From Vitrella brassicaformis (taxonomy: Eukaryota; Sar; Vitrellaceae), in the NCBI GenBank assembly GCA_001179505.1, contig CDMY01000512.1, positions 1 through 61,322 of the forward strand: a stretch of DNA of 61,322 bases, given 5' to 3'. Of this stretch, positions 21,801-35,118 are shown one piece after another. Positions within the stretch are counted from its first letter, which is position 1, and the number at the start of each line of letters is the position of its first letter. The translations under genes were made by a program, and so were the position numbers. The notes beneath the pieces are model-generated. The model did no database searches. It was given only the letters and a program-made list of their open reading frames with translations, and had not been told where the DNA came from.

Positions 21801-24800
21801 CGAGACGACTAAGGATTTGGCCAAGGCGCTGGCCGTGCAGTGCGTGGTGTTTAACTGCAGTGACGGGCTGGACTACAAAATGATGGGTCGTTTCTTCTCG
21901 GGACTGGCACAGGCTGGCGCGTGGGCATGCTTCGACGAGTTCAACCGGATCGACGTTGAGGTCTTGTCGGTCATTGCGCAGCAGATGCTCAAGATCCAGA
22001 GCGCCATCCGCGGCAAGAAGACCATATTCGAATTTGAGGGTCGCGAGATTCCCCTCAACTCCCGCTTCGGTGTGTTCATCACAATGAATCCTGGCTACGC
22101 TGGCCGTACCGAACTGCCCGACAATCTCAAGTCGCTCTTTCGTCCTGTCGCCATGATGATTCCCGACTATGGGCTCATCGCGGAGATCATTCTCTTTTCT
22201 GAGGGGTTCGACTCTGCCAACAGCCTCGCTCGCAAGATGGTCAATCTCTACAAGCTGTCGTCCGAACAGCTCTCCAAACAGGTAGACAGTCCCCTCAAAG
22301 GAGCATTACTTGATCCTGCTGATGCACGGTCACGGTATGCAGGATCATTACGATTTTGGCATGAGAGCGGTCAAGTCGGTGCTGGTCATGGCCGGGACGC
22401 TTAAGCGTTCCAATCCTGACCTCGATGAGAATATTGTGCTCATTCGGTGAGTCACAAAAGAGGTCCGTCACATTAAGACAACCGTTTGTTTGACGCTGCC
22501 TCCCGTGTCCCTTTTCGGCTGGCAGTGCGATGCGTGACAGCAATGTACCGAAGTTTTTGAGCCACGACTTGCCTCTGTTCATGGGTATCATATCTGACCT
22601 GTTCCCTGATGCTGTCGTGCCCTACATCGACTATGGCGACCTGCAGAAGGCCATTGAAAAACAGTTGAGGGACCATGAGCTCCAGGTGGGTCTCATGGAT
22701 GGATGCAGAATACCCTGCCTTATCTGCAAATGCGTGTCTCCTTGTCTCCAGGTCGTGCCTGCATATGTGACGAAGGTGATTCAGCTTCTCGAGACGCAGA
22801 TTGTGAGGCACGGAGTGATGCTGGTGAGGAGTCAGAGACGCAATTGCTCGTTGTTGGATTATTTTTGTCCACATACACTTCTTCTGTCCGTCAGGTTGGT
22901 GTGACTGGCACTGGAAAGACCACTTGTTCGGACATTCTTGCTAAGGCTCTCACCCAGCTCAGACAGGACGAACACGCCGATCCTAACTATCAAGTGACGC
23001 GTGACAGAGCGTCATGCCTGCCGTTACCCATTCGATTGTGTGTCTCAGGTGACGAAGGTTATCACCCTCAATCCCAAGTCGGTGACGATGGACGAGCTCT
23101 ACGGTGCCACTAACCCGGTGACCAACGAGTGGACAGACGGACTCATCGGACAGGTACGCTCTCCCCTATCATTCTGGGCTTGTGCAATACAGCTTTCCTT
23201 CGCCCATGCAGCTTGTCCGCGAGGCCTGTTCCGACACAAGCCCGAACAAGAAGTGGGTCAACTTCGACGGCCCAGTGGATGCGTTGTGGATTGAGAACAT
23301 GAACACCGTCCTCGACGACAATAAGACACTCTGTCTGGCCAACGGCGAGCGCATCAAGCTGCCCTCCACCCTAACGATGATGTTCGAGGTGCAGGATCTT
23401 GCTGTCGCCTCGCCGGCAACCGTAAGCCGGTGCGGCATGGTCTACCTCGAGCCGTTGCACCTCGGCTGGAAGTGCCTCGTGCAGGTAGAGACAGGAAACA
23501 AAGATATGCACCGGACATGGCTCGATCACCGTTGGTCGGCGATGTCACTCGTCAGACGTGGGGCGAGCGCTTCACGAAGAAGTACGCCGACTATGCCAAG
23601 CAGCTCGAGGAATGGACCATCCAGCTGTGCGACGCTGCCATCCCATTCATACGCAAGAACTGTCGGGTATCCTGCTTGGTCCATCGTGCCCTTCACTTAA
23701 CTAACACTTGTCTTTGCATGTATTCTGCACGCAGGAAGTGATTTCTTCTGTCGACGCGAACCTGATCGACTCCTTCTGCCGCCTGATGTGGACATTCATC
23801 GACGAGCGGAACGAGATCAAGGGCGAGAACACGAAGGAGGAGCAGCGACTGGTGAGTCAATTGACCCACCCACCACCTCTGTTGCACACATATCTATCAA
23901 CGACTCATGGGGCTTGTCAGGTCCGTATGTACTGGGCCTTCTCTGCGGTTTGGTCTCTCGGCGGCAACCTGCATGAGAATTCCAGACCTGCCTTCTCCGA
24001 TTTCCTGGTGCCCCAGCTGCAGGTATGTAGGGAAGGAGGCACGCCAACCAACACGTGACGATGAGTGTGTGTCCTCTCGCATTGACAGTCCTGGTGTCCC
24101 GAGTTCCCCTCGTCCGACTGCTACTCAGTGTCAGTAGACAACACCGGCAAGTTCATCACGTTCGAGTCCATCGTGCCAGACTTCGAGTACGACCCACGGG
24201 TGTCCTTCTTCAACATACTCGTGCCGACACAAGACACAGTCACCCAGAAGATGCTGCTCGAAAACATCATGACGGCCGGCTACCACTGTTTGTGGTCGGG
24301 CGACACTGGTGTGGGCAAGTCGGTGGGCATTCAGAACTTCCTCAACCACGTGCCAGAGGGATTTGTGACGGGAGGCGTCAACTTCTCGGCACAAACCACA
24401 TCCGCCAACCTACAGGTAGGCTAGCATCGACCGACAAGGCTCAAGCAGCTTCTTCGGCCGCACTCTGCTTTCTGGACTCGCAGGACGTGTTTGAGTCGAA
24501 GCTGATTGCCAAGCGCAAGAATCTTCTGGGTCCCCCGCCAGGCACTCGAATGCTCATCTTCATCGACGACGTCAACATGCCACAGCTTGAGACGTACGGC
24601 GCTCAGCCGCCCATCGAGCTGCTGCGGCAGGTGATGGACCACAAGGGCTTCTACGACCGCAAGAAGCTCTTCTACAAGAGCGTCAAAGATGTGCAGTATA
24701 TACTCGCCTGTGCGCCGCCCGGTGGAGGAAGAAATGCCGTCACTCCTCGGTGAAGATGAGACCTTCATACCGCGCAATAAGCGACAGAAATCATGTCTCC

Positions 24801-27800
24801 TGCTTTGCAGTCTTTTCCGCCACTACAACATGTTCTGGATGACGAATCTGGGCGAGCCAGCCATGGTCCGCATCTTCTCCTCCATTCTGGGCGGCTGGCT
24901 GCAGATCACGGAGCCGTCACTCAAAGACATCTCAACTTCTCTCATCAAAGCGGGAGTCGAGGTATGCGTGAGACAGACCGCCATGTGCCGCTGCTGTGTC
25001 GGCCAACACACTACTACGCTTTCAGATCTACTTGAGGATCGTGAATGATCTGTTGCCGACACCGTCCAAGAGCCATTACACGTTCAACCTCCGCGACCCA
25101 TCTAAAGTTGTGCAAGGGATGCTCATGATCGACCCTGCCGGCCTCAAAGACAAGGAAGTGCTAACGAGGCTGTGGATCCATGAGTCGTGTCGACAGTTCC
25201 GCGACCGTCTGATTGACGACACGGATCGCAGCTGGTTCAACGGCCTCATCCAGGAAAAAGTCAAGACACACTTGGGGCTCGATTGGGCAGCCGACGACTT
25301 CAAGGAAATCATCTTTGGCGACTTCCTCGGCCGCAACGAGAAGCCCTATCAGCTGATCGACAAGAGCCAGGAAGAGCTCGCCTCCATCTTCGACGAGTAC
25401 CTCCAAGAACACAACATCACCTTCCCCAGCAGAATGAATCTGGTGTTCTTCAAGGACGCCCAGCACCACCTCGCGCGCATCTGCCGTATTATCCGGCAGC
25501 CACGCGGCAATGCCCTGCTCATCGGTGTGGGAGGCAGCGGGCGCAACTCGCTGTCGCGGTTGGCGGCCTTCATGTCCGACTACCACCTCTTCTCGATCGA
25601 GATAGCCAAGAAGTACGGCACGGCCGAGTTCAGGGAGGACATCAAGAGCATGATGATGAACATCGCTAAGAACCAGAAGCCCATCGCCTTCTTCTTCTCA
25701 GACACGCAAATCGTGAGAATGAGTGCAGAAAGCAGCACAGAGACACTCTCGGTCTGTCTCTATCACGTCAGGTCAAGGAGTCGTTCCTCGAGGACATCAA
25801 CAACATCGTCAACACTGGCGAGGTGCCAAATCTGTTTGCTGTGGATGAGACTGAGCAGATCATTGGCCTTACACGACCGGCCGCCAAGGTCAGTCGATCA
25901 GACGAAGCTGCATTCCCTCTTCCTGCCATTGCATCAATCTCTTTTCTTGTCTCAGGCTGCTGGCAAGCCCGACGCCCGCGATGCGATCTTGCAGTACTTT
26001 GTGTCGATGGTCCGCGATCTGCTGCACATCATCCTGGCGTTCTCACCGGTTGGCGAGAAATTCCGGGCGAGATGCAGACAGTTCCCGTCGATTGTCAACT
26101 GTTGCACTATCGACTGGTGAGGTGTGAGCATTTATGGGCCGCAATCTGAGTCTCGCCTCGTCTGTTAGGTTCAACGCGTGGCCGCCAGATGCCCTGTACT
26201 CGGTGGCGAACCGCTTCTATTCGGAGCAGAAAGACCTCGGCATCGAGTCCGTCACTGATCAGCTCTGCAAGTAAGGATTGTCCCCTATTGTCGCCCTCGC
26301 ACGAGACGTGTGTGTATGTGGCCGACCAGGATGTCAGGGGAGATCCATGACAGCGTGACAGAGTCTGCTGAGAGTTTCTACAACGAGTTGAGGCGCCGGA
26401 CATACACCACACCCACATCATATCTGGAGCTCATCAAACTGTACCTCGACATGCTCAAACAGCAGGTGACAGATCCATGAGATACCCTCGACTACTGTTC
26501 TGCTTTATGTTTTATGCCCGCAGCGTGAGTTGCTGGGCACCCGTCTGAACCGGTACAAGGTGGGTATGCAGCGGATGGAGGAGACCAATGTGGTGGTCGA
26601 CCAGATGAAGCGCCAGCTGATCGAGCTCCAGCCTGTGCTCGACAAAGCCAGCAAAGACACTGCCGAACTCATGGTTGTACTTGAGAAGGACCAGCAGTTG
26701 GCCCAAGAGGCGGCCGAGGCGTGCAAGGTTGACGAGATAGAGGCTTCGAAGGCATCTCAGGAGGCCCAAGAGATCAAGGATGACTGCCAACGAGATCTCG
26801 ATGAGGCCCTGCCCGAATATTATGCTGCCATCAAAGCCCTCGACTCCCTGGACAAGAAGGACATTCAGGTCTGATCAACATACTATCATCCGTGACAAAA
26901 CGCACTGACGGCAATGATGTCTCCTCAGGAGGTGAAATCGTTCGCTAAGCCGCCCCAGCTGGTCGAGACGGTGATGTCAGCCGTGTGTTTGTTCTTGGGT
27001 CGCAAGCAGACGTGGGATGACGCCAAGAAGCTGCTCAACGAAGCCAACTTCATGCAGCAACTGAAGGAATACAATAAGGTGTGCCCTTACATTTGGATGG
27101 CTCCTGTGAAAGTGTGTGTGTGTGTGTGTGTGTATGCAGGATGCCATCTCAAACAAGTTGATGCAGCAGGCCCAGAAATACATCACGATGGAAGACTTCA
27201 ACCCGCAAAAGGTCTCTACTGTGTCCAAGGCAGCCACGTCCCTGTGCATGTGGGTGAAGGCCATGGACACCTACGCCAAGGTGGCCAGGAACATCGAGCC
27301 CAAGAAGGAGCGACTGAGGGGGGCCGAGGCGTCGCTCAAGGCGGCGGAGGACAAGCTGGCACAGAAGCAGGCAGAGCTCAAAGAAGTGCAGGACCGGTAA
27401 CAGCTACCAACCAGCCATGACAGCTCTATCATTCTTCGGTGTGCTTTCCCTGACTGCAGTGTTGCGGCACTCCTTCGTCAGTATGAGGAGTCCAAGGCCA
27501 AGTCGGAGAAGCTGCAACGAGACATGGAAGACGCACGAGTGAAACTTGACCGCGCACAAAAGCTCGTGGCTGGCCTGGGCAACGAGGCCGTGCGGTGGGA
27601 GAAATCCGCGACCGAGCTGGAGGAAGCGATGAGCAACCTGATTGGAAACATCATCTTGAGTGCAGGGATGATAGCGTACCTTGGCCCCTTCACGGCCAGC
27701 TACCGCCAGTCGATCCTGCAGCGATGGGGCGGCAAGTGCACTGAGTGGGGGCTCAAGGTCGACCCCAACTACACATTGGAGAAGACCCTCGCTGATCCCG

Positions 27801-30800
27801 CCGAGGTGGGCAATAGGCAGAGACAGGCTCACATCAAGTGCCGGTCGGCCGGGAGGTGCGTGTCCCACTGTTTGTGCAGGTGCGTGAGTGGAACATCAAG
27901 GGGCTGCCAGCTGATCAGCTGTCCATCGAAAACGGCATCTTCGTCACGAGAGGGAGACGGTGGCCGCTCATGATTGACCCACAGGGACAAGCCAACAAGT
28001 GGATCAAGAACACAGGCAAGACGCAGAACATCCAGGTGATTCGTTTGTCGGAGCCAAACTTCCTTCGAAGCCTCGAAAACGGCATCAGGATGGGCAATCC
28101 TGTCTTACTCGAGAACGTGGAAGAGATTCTTGACCCGGCAATCGAACCAGTGCTGCAAAAACAGGTATTCCACCGTTGGAACTGTGAGGCGTAGACCGAC
28201 ACTTCTGCCTGTTGCTACATTCAGACTTTCAAGAAGGGAGGCCAGGTGCTCCTGCGCCTGGGTGACACCGACGTGCCGTACTCGCCCAACTTCCGCTTCT
28301 ACATCACGACCAAGATGGCCAACCCCCACTACCTACCCGAGGTCTGCATCAAGGTCACCATCATCAACTTCACCGTCACACAAAAGGGGCTGGAGGACCA
28401 GCTGCTCATCGAGGTGGTCAATCACGAGCGGCCTGACCTGGAGGAGAAGCGCAATGACCTGGTGGTGTCCATCTCCAATGACAAGGCCACGCTCGCCAAC
28501 CTCGAGCAGGAAATCCTCAGGGTCAGCAAGAGCGGCTCGTTGTGTGGCGCTTGCCTTAAAGATGCGCCGTCTTCTTTCCCTGCAGTTGATTGCTGAGGCT
28601 GGCGACAACATCCTCGAGAGCGAGACACTCATCAACACGCTGGATGAGTCCAAGAAGACATCCGAGACGGTCGGCGAGCGCATGAAGGTAGCCGAGGTGA
28701 CAGCCAAGGAGATCAACGACGCCCGTGAGTCGTATAGATCGGTCGCACTGCGGTGGGTACACTGAATGAAGAGACACACATGATCCTCCAGTGTGTGAAT
28801 ATACTCCGTGGTGATGGCTGCAGCGGGAGCCTGCTATACTTTGTGATCGCCGACCTGGCTCTGATCGACCCCATGTACCAGTACAGTCTCGACTACTTCG
28901 TCGGCCTCTTCAACCAACGGCTGGCAAAGAGCCAGAAGAGCGACGTCATAGAAGGGCGTCTCAGCATTCTGCTCACAGACATCACCACTAAATTCTACGA
29001 GAACATATGCCGCGGCCTCTTCGAGCGACACAAGCTGCTGTACTCCTTCCTCAACGCCGTGTCCATCTTCCGCAAAAACGAGCGCATCCAGCCGATTGAG
29101 TGGATGTTCTTCCTCAGAGGTGTGGAGGCGGGCAGGGACGCGTCGCGGCCAGGCAGCAACGAAGGAGAGGCTCCCCCTGAATGGGTCGACTCGACGCTCT
29201 GGCAGAAGCTCAAAGTCCTGGAAGAGGTAAGAAGGCATCGTTGATGCATCGCTTCCCACTTGCTCGTCAATGTTCATGTCATCAGACTGTGGGCGGCTCC
29301 TTCGGCGGCTTGTCGGCCAGTGTCTCGGCCAACAGCGCTGACTGGCAGGCGTACAGAGACAACGACAACCTCCACAAGATACCCATGCCCGACGGCTTCT
29401 CTGACAAGCTGACCCCCTTCCAGCAGCTGCTGCTCGTCAAGTCCTTCCGGGAAGAGAATCTGCTCTTCGCTGTCCGCAACTTTGTAGCAGCCGAGCTTGG
29501 CAAAGAGTTCGTCGAGCCTCCACCGTTCGACCTGCTTGGAGCCTACCAGGACTCGAAAAACATCTCGCCCATCATCTTTGTGCTGAGTCCTGGTGCCGAC
29601 CCGATCGGCTACCTGCTCAAGCTGGCCAAGGAAAACGGCCCTGGGGAAGAGCGGCTGCACATACTGTCGCTCGGCCAGGGGCAGGGCGTCAAGGCAGAGC
29701 GGCTCATCGAGCTTGCCAGGTGACGCGCGGCACAAGGCCCGCCTCGCTCTTTCCGGGCTAAATGTGACAATCTGCTTGTTCTGCAGGCAGGAGGGCGATT
29801 GGGTGTGTCTGCAGAATTGTCACTTGGCCGCCAGTTGGATGCCCTCATTCGAGCGCATTCAGGAGCAGCAGAACGAGGACGACATTGACCCCAACTACCG
29901 TCTCTGGCTGACATCCATGCCCACACCCACGTTCCCCGTGCCAGTGCTGCAAAGCGGAATCAAGATCACAAATGAGCCGCCAAAGGCACGCAGACCACTG
30001 GGCTGCACACTCTCTGTTCAGCAAATGCTGTCGCTGTGTGTGTATGTGTGCAGGGTCTGAAGGCCAACTTGACTCGCAGCTTCCTGGACATATCTGAGAA
30101 TGTGTACGAGAGCTGCATCAAGGGCAGGGAGTTCAAGAAGCTCCTCTTCGCCCTCGCCTTCTTCCACGCGGTGATCCTCGAACGGCGCAAGTTTGGCCCC
30201 ATTGGTTGGAACATCCCCTATGAGTGGATGAACAGCGACTTCGAGGTCTCCCTGCAACAACTCAACATGTATGTCTCAACGGCGCGAAAGCACATCAGGC
30301 AAGTGACCGCTCTGTACACGCGTATGTATGCAGGTATCTGACTGAGCAGCCGGGTGTGCCGTACCAGACGCTCAATTACATCGTGTCGGAGGTCAACTAT
30401 GGCGGCAGAGTCACCGACGACAAGGATGTCAGGTTGATTAATGCGATCCTGGCGCGATACTTCTGTGCGGACATAATGGACGACGGCTATCAGCTGGCGG
30501 AAAGTGACATATATCACGCACCGCCAGAGGGCAACCTGGAGTCCGTCCGCAATTACGTTCACGTAAGTCAGGCAGAGACGGGCAGGCAGAGCATAGATCC
30601 TGTGTCTCTTGCCAGACTCTGCCTATGGATGAGGAACCGGACGTCTTTGGCTTGCACATGAATGCAAACATCACGTGAGCAGCAGACAAGACGCGCCGCG
30701 TCCGTGGCGTCATGTGTCGTTTCCCCACTGTGCAGCTGCCAAGAGAAGGAGGCGCGCGACTTCCTTGACGTCGTCATCTCTGTCCAACCAAGAATACCTG

Positions 30801-32121
30801 CAGGTAAGCAAACAGCACTCCTGCCCGCCACTCTTGATACACGAATCTCGGTCAATCCAGGCGGCTCCGGCAAGACGACCGATGAGATCGTCTATGAACT
30901 TGCTGAGTCCATCGAGGCGCGGATACCAGCGCCCTTCGACCGGTCCAAGGCACATCCAGCCACGTTTGTGCAGAACAAGGGCGGCGAGGGCGAGGGCGAA
31001 GACGCCAAAGAGGACCCCGGCGCATCGCTGAGTGTCTTCTTCTCCCAAGAGCTGGACCGATTCGACAAGCTCATCAGAGTGGTCAAGAAGTCGCTCGCTG
31101 ACCTGCAAAAGGTACGTACACACGCACGCATGGACACGGCAACCTCCGCAACGCTGTTGTGGTCCGTATCAGGCGATTAAGGGTCTTGTGGTGATGTCGG
31201 CCGAGCTGGAGACCATGTACAACTCCTTCCTCTTCCAGAAGGTGCCCACCATATGGCTCAACGCCGCCTACCCCTGCCTCAAGCCGCTGGCATCGTGGGT
31301 CAACGACTTCATCGAGAGACTGGAGTTCCTGCAGGGGTGGCTCGTCGGCGGACCGCCACTCTCCTTCTGGCTCCCGTCATTCTTCTTCCCCCAGGGCTTC
31401 ATGACGGGCACGCTGCAGAGACATGCCAGAAAGACGAGAGTGAGTGACGACAGAGGAGGGAACGAGTGCATGTCTCTATTGTCATGGGTGTGTTTGTCGG
31501 ATATTCAGATACCCATCGACACGCTGACTTTCAGGACGGAGGTGTCGACTCTCAAGGCGGCGGACATCACTGAGGCGCCCGAGAGGGGGGTCAACATACA
31601 CGGACTCTTCTTACAGGCAGGCTGAAGGAAGGACAAGGGGGCATCACGGGCAGGCAGAGACGTCAACTGCTTTGTGGCTGCACTCGTGCAGGGTGCTGGT
31701 TGGGACGTGGCTGGCCGGAAGCTCTGTGAGTCTGCCAAGGGCCAGTTGTTTGTGCCAATGCCCGTCATCTGGATCGACCCTGTCGACATCGATAAGCTTG
31801 ACAACAAAAAGGACTACAGGTCACGTGGCTAACACATTTGACTGAGAGCGCGGCAGTCGTTTCGCAGCTGTGTGGCTGTTTGTTTGTCAGATGTCCATTG
31901 TATAAGACATCTACAAGAGCGGGCACGCTGTCAACTACCGGCCACTCGACCAACTTTGTCCTCTTCTTTGACCTGCACACTGGTGAGGCTCACACAGCTG
32001 CAGCCGCAATTCTGGCTGGGGCTCATGTCTCTCGTGTCGTGTCTTGTTCGTCTGGACAGATAAGGAGTCGGACCATTGGATCAGAAGAGGGGTCGCACTG
32101 CTCTGCCAACTGGATGACTGA
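15879..32121 (+). CDS. Axonemal dynein heavy chain, inner-arm single-headed type (DNAH3/7/12-like)
   Basis: A complete gene of dozens of exons, probably about 4,000 aa. The tail is 15879-19800. The linker follows, for example [19 protein letters not shown] at about 19860-19920. AAA1 has Walker [14 protein letters not shown], split by an intron at 21739-21793, and Walker [11 protein letters not shown] near 21928. AAA2 has [12 protein letters not shown] near 22900, and AAA3 has [10 protein letters not shown] near 24300. AAA4 has a degenerate loop [14 protein letters not shown] near 25525, with Arg in place of the Walker Lys. The coiled-coil stalk and microtubule-binding domain span about 26524-27650. 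AAA5 starts [14 protein letters not shown] (27666), and AAA6 has [13 protein letters not shown] (29568). The C-terminal domain contains [20 protein letters not shown] and ends [15 protein letters not shown]. The AAA1 sequence resembles single-headed inner-arm chains. It would drive flagellar bending. Start chosen because the first short exon (15879-16011) splices in phase to [16 protein letters not shown]. Confidence 0.93.
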
Positions 32122-33147
32122 AGCCTCACATTGTGACATGCTATGCATCCACTTCCTCTCTCTTGCTGGGGGGTAGGCGTGGGTTTGTGGCATTCTCCTG
32201 CAGCAGAGTCCTGCCGTTGCTCTCTGTCTCTGATTTTTGTCTGCTTTTTTTATCTGCTCTCTGGCGTTGTACAAGCCGTGCCGTGTGTCTGTCCTCCCAC
32301 TGCTCTGCTTGCTGCTCAGCGCAGGCCCTGTGCTCACTCTGTCGATAGACTGCCGCCACAGGCACCGTTGATGGATGCATGAGCTGCGAGACAGAACACA
32401 TTCACGAGTGTCCATCATGGAAAGTGCACGTGACTATCGCACGCGCTCAGCGCCACTGTTCGCTGCATTAAGGGTTGGGGGCTGGCCTAATGGGGGCCGG
32501 CCGTCTCAAGTGGGGGGCGCCGTCTCAGAGGTTCTCCATCAAGGCATTAGCCGCGTTGTCTGATTGGCGTCGAAAATGTCACTCATCATCCTGGGCTCAC
32601 TGTTGGTCGTCACCGGTCTCATCGTAGCGGGCTGCTGGACGCTACGAGGCGGGTGAGACAAGCTCCTCATCGAAATGGCTGATCGCAACGCATCATGTGG
32701 TTGACTGTAGGACCTGATGCACAAGTCAAAGGCTTCGCCATGCAAGGAAGACCATCATGGACGCGTGATCGACGTCTTTGGAGGCGAGGAAGGCCAATGG
32801 CATGTCTTTGCAGTGTCGTTTTGGGCGGCTGCCGATATTGAATGTTGGGATGGACACACACGGATGGATGGATGGATGGGAGCCGAGACGAGCCGAGGAG
32901 GACCAGAAGTGATGCATTGATGGGAAGGGGCTGACTGTCTGACTGTCTGACTAGCAGGGAAAAGGGACATCTGTCCATATCAGCTGGCTGCCATCAGGCT
33001 GCACCTAAATGCCTCTGTCCGTCATCAGAACACATGACGAAAAATAATGTCATCCTCTCCTCCTATGCACATTCACGACTCCTGCACAGCACTTGCAACC
33101 CTGATAGCCAATCAGTCTGTACATCCACCCCCAATCACGCCGCCTCT
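32122..33147. other. Intergenic region with one possible micro-ORF
   Basis: About 1 kb between the dynein stop and the convergent CPBP protease stop. The only coding-like element is ATG 32576 with a hydrophobic run (LIILGSLLVVTGLIVAGCW) ending at a gtgaga donor (32653) or at a stop two codons later. A 67-codon frame at 32717-32920 has mixed composition but is out of phase with the hydrophobic exon. An (atgg)n run lies near 32862-32879 and a gactgtct repeat near 32932-32952. Confidence 0.35.
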
Positions 33148-33747
33148 CTACTCCTCTCCCCTGAGCTTTGCATATCCGCCGAGAAAAAACAACCAGGGGA
33201 AGACCACAAACCAGTGCAATAGCGTCGGTCCCCATACTCTGCCGCTAAGCAAGTATAACGTGCCCGCCGTCACTCCCAGGACGCCGCACAGCACGAGGAA
33301 CCACACATTCAAGAATACCCGCCTCGCCTCAGGCCGCAGAAGCACCGCATTCAGCGGATGCATGGCTACAAAGATGGCCGTGTTCACGATGATCGCGGCG
33401 CCCCCGATAAGCACCAGATACCCACGAGCGCCGCTGCTGTTCTGTGAGAGCCTCTCAGCTACTTGCTGCAGGTAGGCGGGTGTCGGCAAAAGTAGCACGC
33501 GGAACACCAGTTCCTCCACAAAGCATGGCACCACGAGAGCCGCGGCGCTGCCAGCAGCTATCCTCCAGGCTGGCAGGTCCGCAACTTTCCTCTTGAGGAT
33601 GCCTGTCGAGAAGCCAATGGGCACCGCAATGGCAGCGTACGCACCCACAGCGATAGCAAGAGCACCCCAGTCGCAAGGCCGCGGCAGCGAGAATGCTGGG
33701 CGGAGCTTGGAGGACCACAGCTGGTGGAGCCATCGCACAAACGTCAT
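33148..33747 (-). CDS. CPBP (CAAX/Rce1-like) glutamic intramembrane protease
   Basis: Intronless frame of 199 aa with several membrane segments. The CPBP signature is complete: motif 1 CFVEELVFRVLLLP carries the EExxxR, motif 2 FVAMHPLN carries the FxxxH, and HWFVVFPWLFFLGG carries the last His. The Glu pair and two His form the catalytic site of Rce1-type proteases. The wording of motif 1 (VEEL-FRVLLLP) resembles the small CPBP proteins of cyanobacteria and plastids more than eukaryotic ER Rce1, which suggests a plastid or endosymbiotic origin (from memory, not searched). No clear transit peptide is visible at this start. The absence of introns is unusual in this window. Confidence 0.85.
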   Translation of the reverse strand: MTFVRWLHQLWSSKLRPAFSLPRPCDWGALAIAVGAYAAIAVPIGFSTGILKRKVADLPAWRIAAGSAAALVVPCFVEELVFRVLLLPTPAYLQQVAERLSQNSSGARGYLVLIGGAAIIVNTAIFVAMHPLNAVLLRPEARRVFLNVWFLVLCGVLGVTAGTLYLLSGRVWGPTLLHWFVVFPWLFFLGGYAKLRGEE

Positions 33748-34073
33748 GGTCTATGGGAGAACCTACCTGCACAGCCACCATAACGCAGAGATGTTGAGAT
33801 CTTCAAGTCACACACTTTCTCACTCATAATTGTTCCAGCGTACCTTTGCATGTGAATCCGTCGGTCCTGCCCTGCCACCTTCCCTACTTCCCTTTTCGTT
33901 TTGCCCGCTCTTGAGCGGATCGCTGGAGAGAGCTCGCAGTGAAGATCTCTCTAGAGCCCGCCGCTCCCCCTCCTATCGCAGCTCCTTGCCCTTTATCGCA
34001 TCTCTCTGTCCCTGCATCTGTCACCCCGACTCAATCGCATCCCGCATCTTCTGTCCTTTCCCCTCCGCAAACA
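33748..34073. promoter_or_regulatory. Divergent upstream region
   Basis: This is the 326-bp space between the CPBP protease start (-) and the cysteine-rich secreted protein start (+). It is pyrimidine-rich (tctct/ccct runs, 33920-34070) on the plus strand just before the ATG at 34074, compatible with a 5' leader. No defined motif is recognised. Confidence 0.3.
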
Positions 34074-35118
34074 ATGAAGGTCAGCGATGCCTCCCATGGT
34101 CACGTGCTCATGCTGTCGACGTGGCCCCTGTGTGTTATTTGCTTCAGATCTTGTGCGTCTTGGCCGTTTTGGCAGTGGTTGCGTCTGCGGAGGAGCCGCC
34201 TCACCTGCGGAAGCTTCAGGAGGTGATTACTGCAGATGCATGACGACGAGGGCCAAGGGGAGATGCGATACGTTTGCATTGTGCTGGATATGTGCGTTTG
34301 ATTCGCCAGAACGAGACGTCGGTCTTCCAGGACATCCAGGGCCGTGTGGACCAGCTCTTCTGCCAATCGGTGGGCGCACACATAGAGCGGGGGTGTGCAC
34401 ACATGCTCACTCACCGGTGTGTGGTCCAATGCAGAAGGAGGACTGTGAGGAGAACCAGCACTGCGTGAAGGTCCTGGGCGAGGTGGGGTTGGATGACACA
34501 GTCAACCGAGGCATATGCCGCACCGAGAGCGAGGCCTGCGTCTGCACGGGCAACTACACATGCGTCGAATGGTGCGCATAGCATGCATTGGCGGCACAAG
34601 CACTCACATATTTCTAGATTGACTGGTCACATCGGTCGGTGCCCATCTGCGTGTCTGCCTGTCTCTTTCTTGTGTGTCTGTCTACGTGTGCAGGTTTGCG
34701 TTGGGCACCATCCGTTCGAATGTGTGCCGCAAACTCTGCCCAGAGGAGGACCAGGACGTCTGTGACTGTGCTGAGGGTATGTTTGTACCTCACGTGGGGA
34801 TGGGCATGTTGATGGGTCGCGGCTGAGGCGTTTGTGTCCGGTACGTGTGCAGGAGAGGATTGCGTGGAGCGTGCCGCCGGCATCAGTTTGCTCGGCGATA
34901 TCTTCGACAAGTGCACCTGCCACAAGCGGAAGGGCGCTGACGACTGCGACGCAGAAGAGGGTAGGGCCCACACTAGATCCAGATGGGATACGCCCACACC
35001 CACGTGGACGTCCACCCACCTCTGTGTGTGTGTGTGTGTGTGTGTAGGCTGTGCTGACGGCGAGGCGTGTGTGGGCTCTGGCAGTTGCGTGGGGCTTTTT
35101 GTGCCTGACGAGGAATAG
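34074..35118 (+). CDS. Secreted cysteine-rich protein
   Basis: Seven exons with consistent phases: 34074-34079, 34148-34222, 34310-34369, 34435-34571, 34694-34776, 34853-34960 and 35048-35118, giving 179 aa. Exon 1 holds only ATGAAG. Joining it to exon 2 creates a textbook signal peptide (MKILCVLAVLAVVASA) with likely cleavage before EEPPHL. The mature chain is acidic and has about 20 Cys, many in recurring blocks: KEDCEENQHC, GEDCVERAAG and DGEACVGSGSC. CxC pairs also occur in ACVC, CDC and CTC. This suggests a disulfide-knotted extracellular protein with small repeats. No named family is recognised. N-glycosylation sites NETS and NYTC are present. The ends of several introns are TG repeats just before the acceptor. 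Confidence 0.8.

Noticed and set aside
25520-25570. Broken Walker A motif in dynein AAA4 as a mutation
   Set aside because: GGSGR in place of GGSGK is usual for AAA4 of many axonemal dyneins, so it is not a defect.
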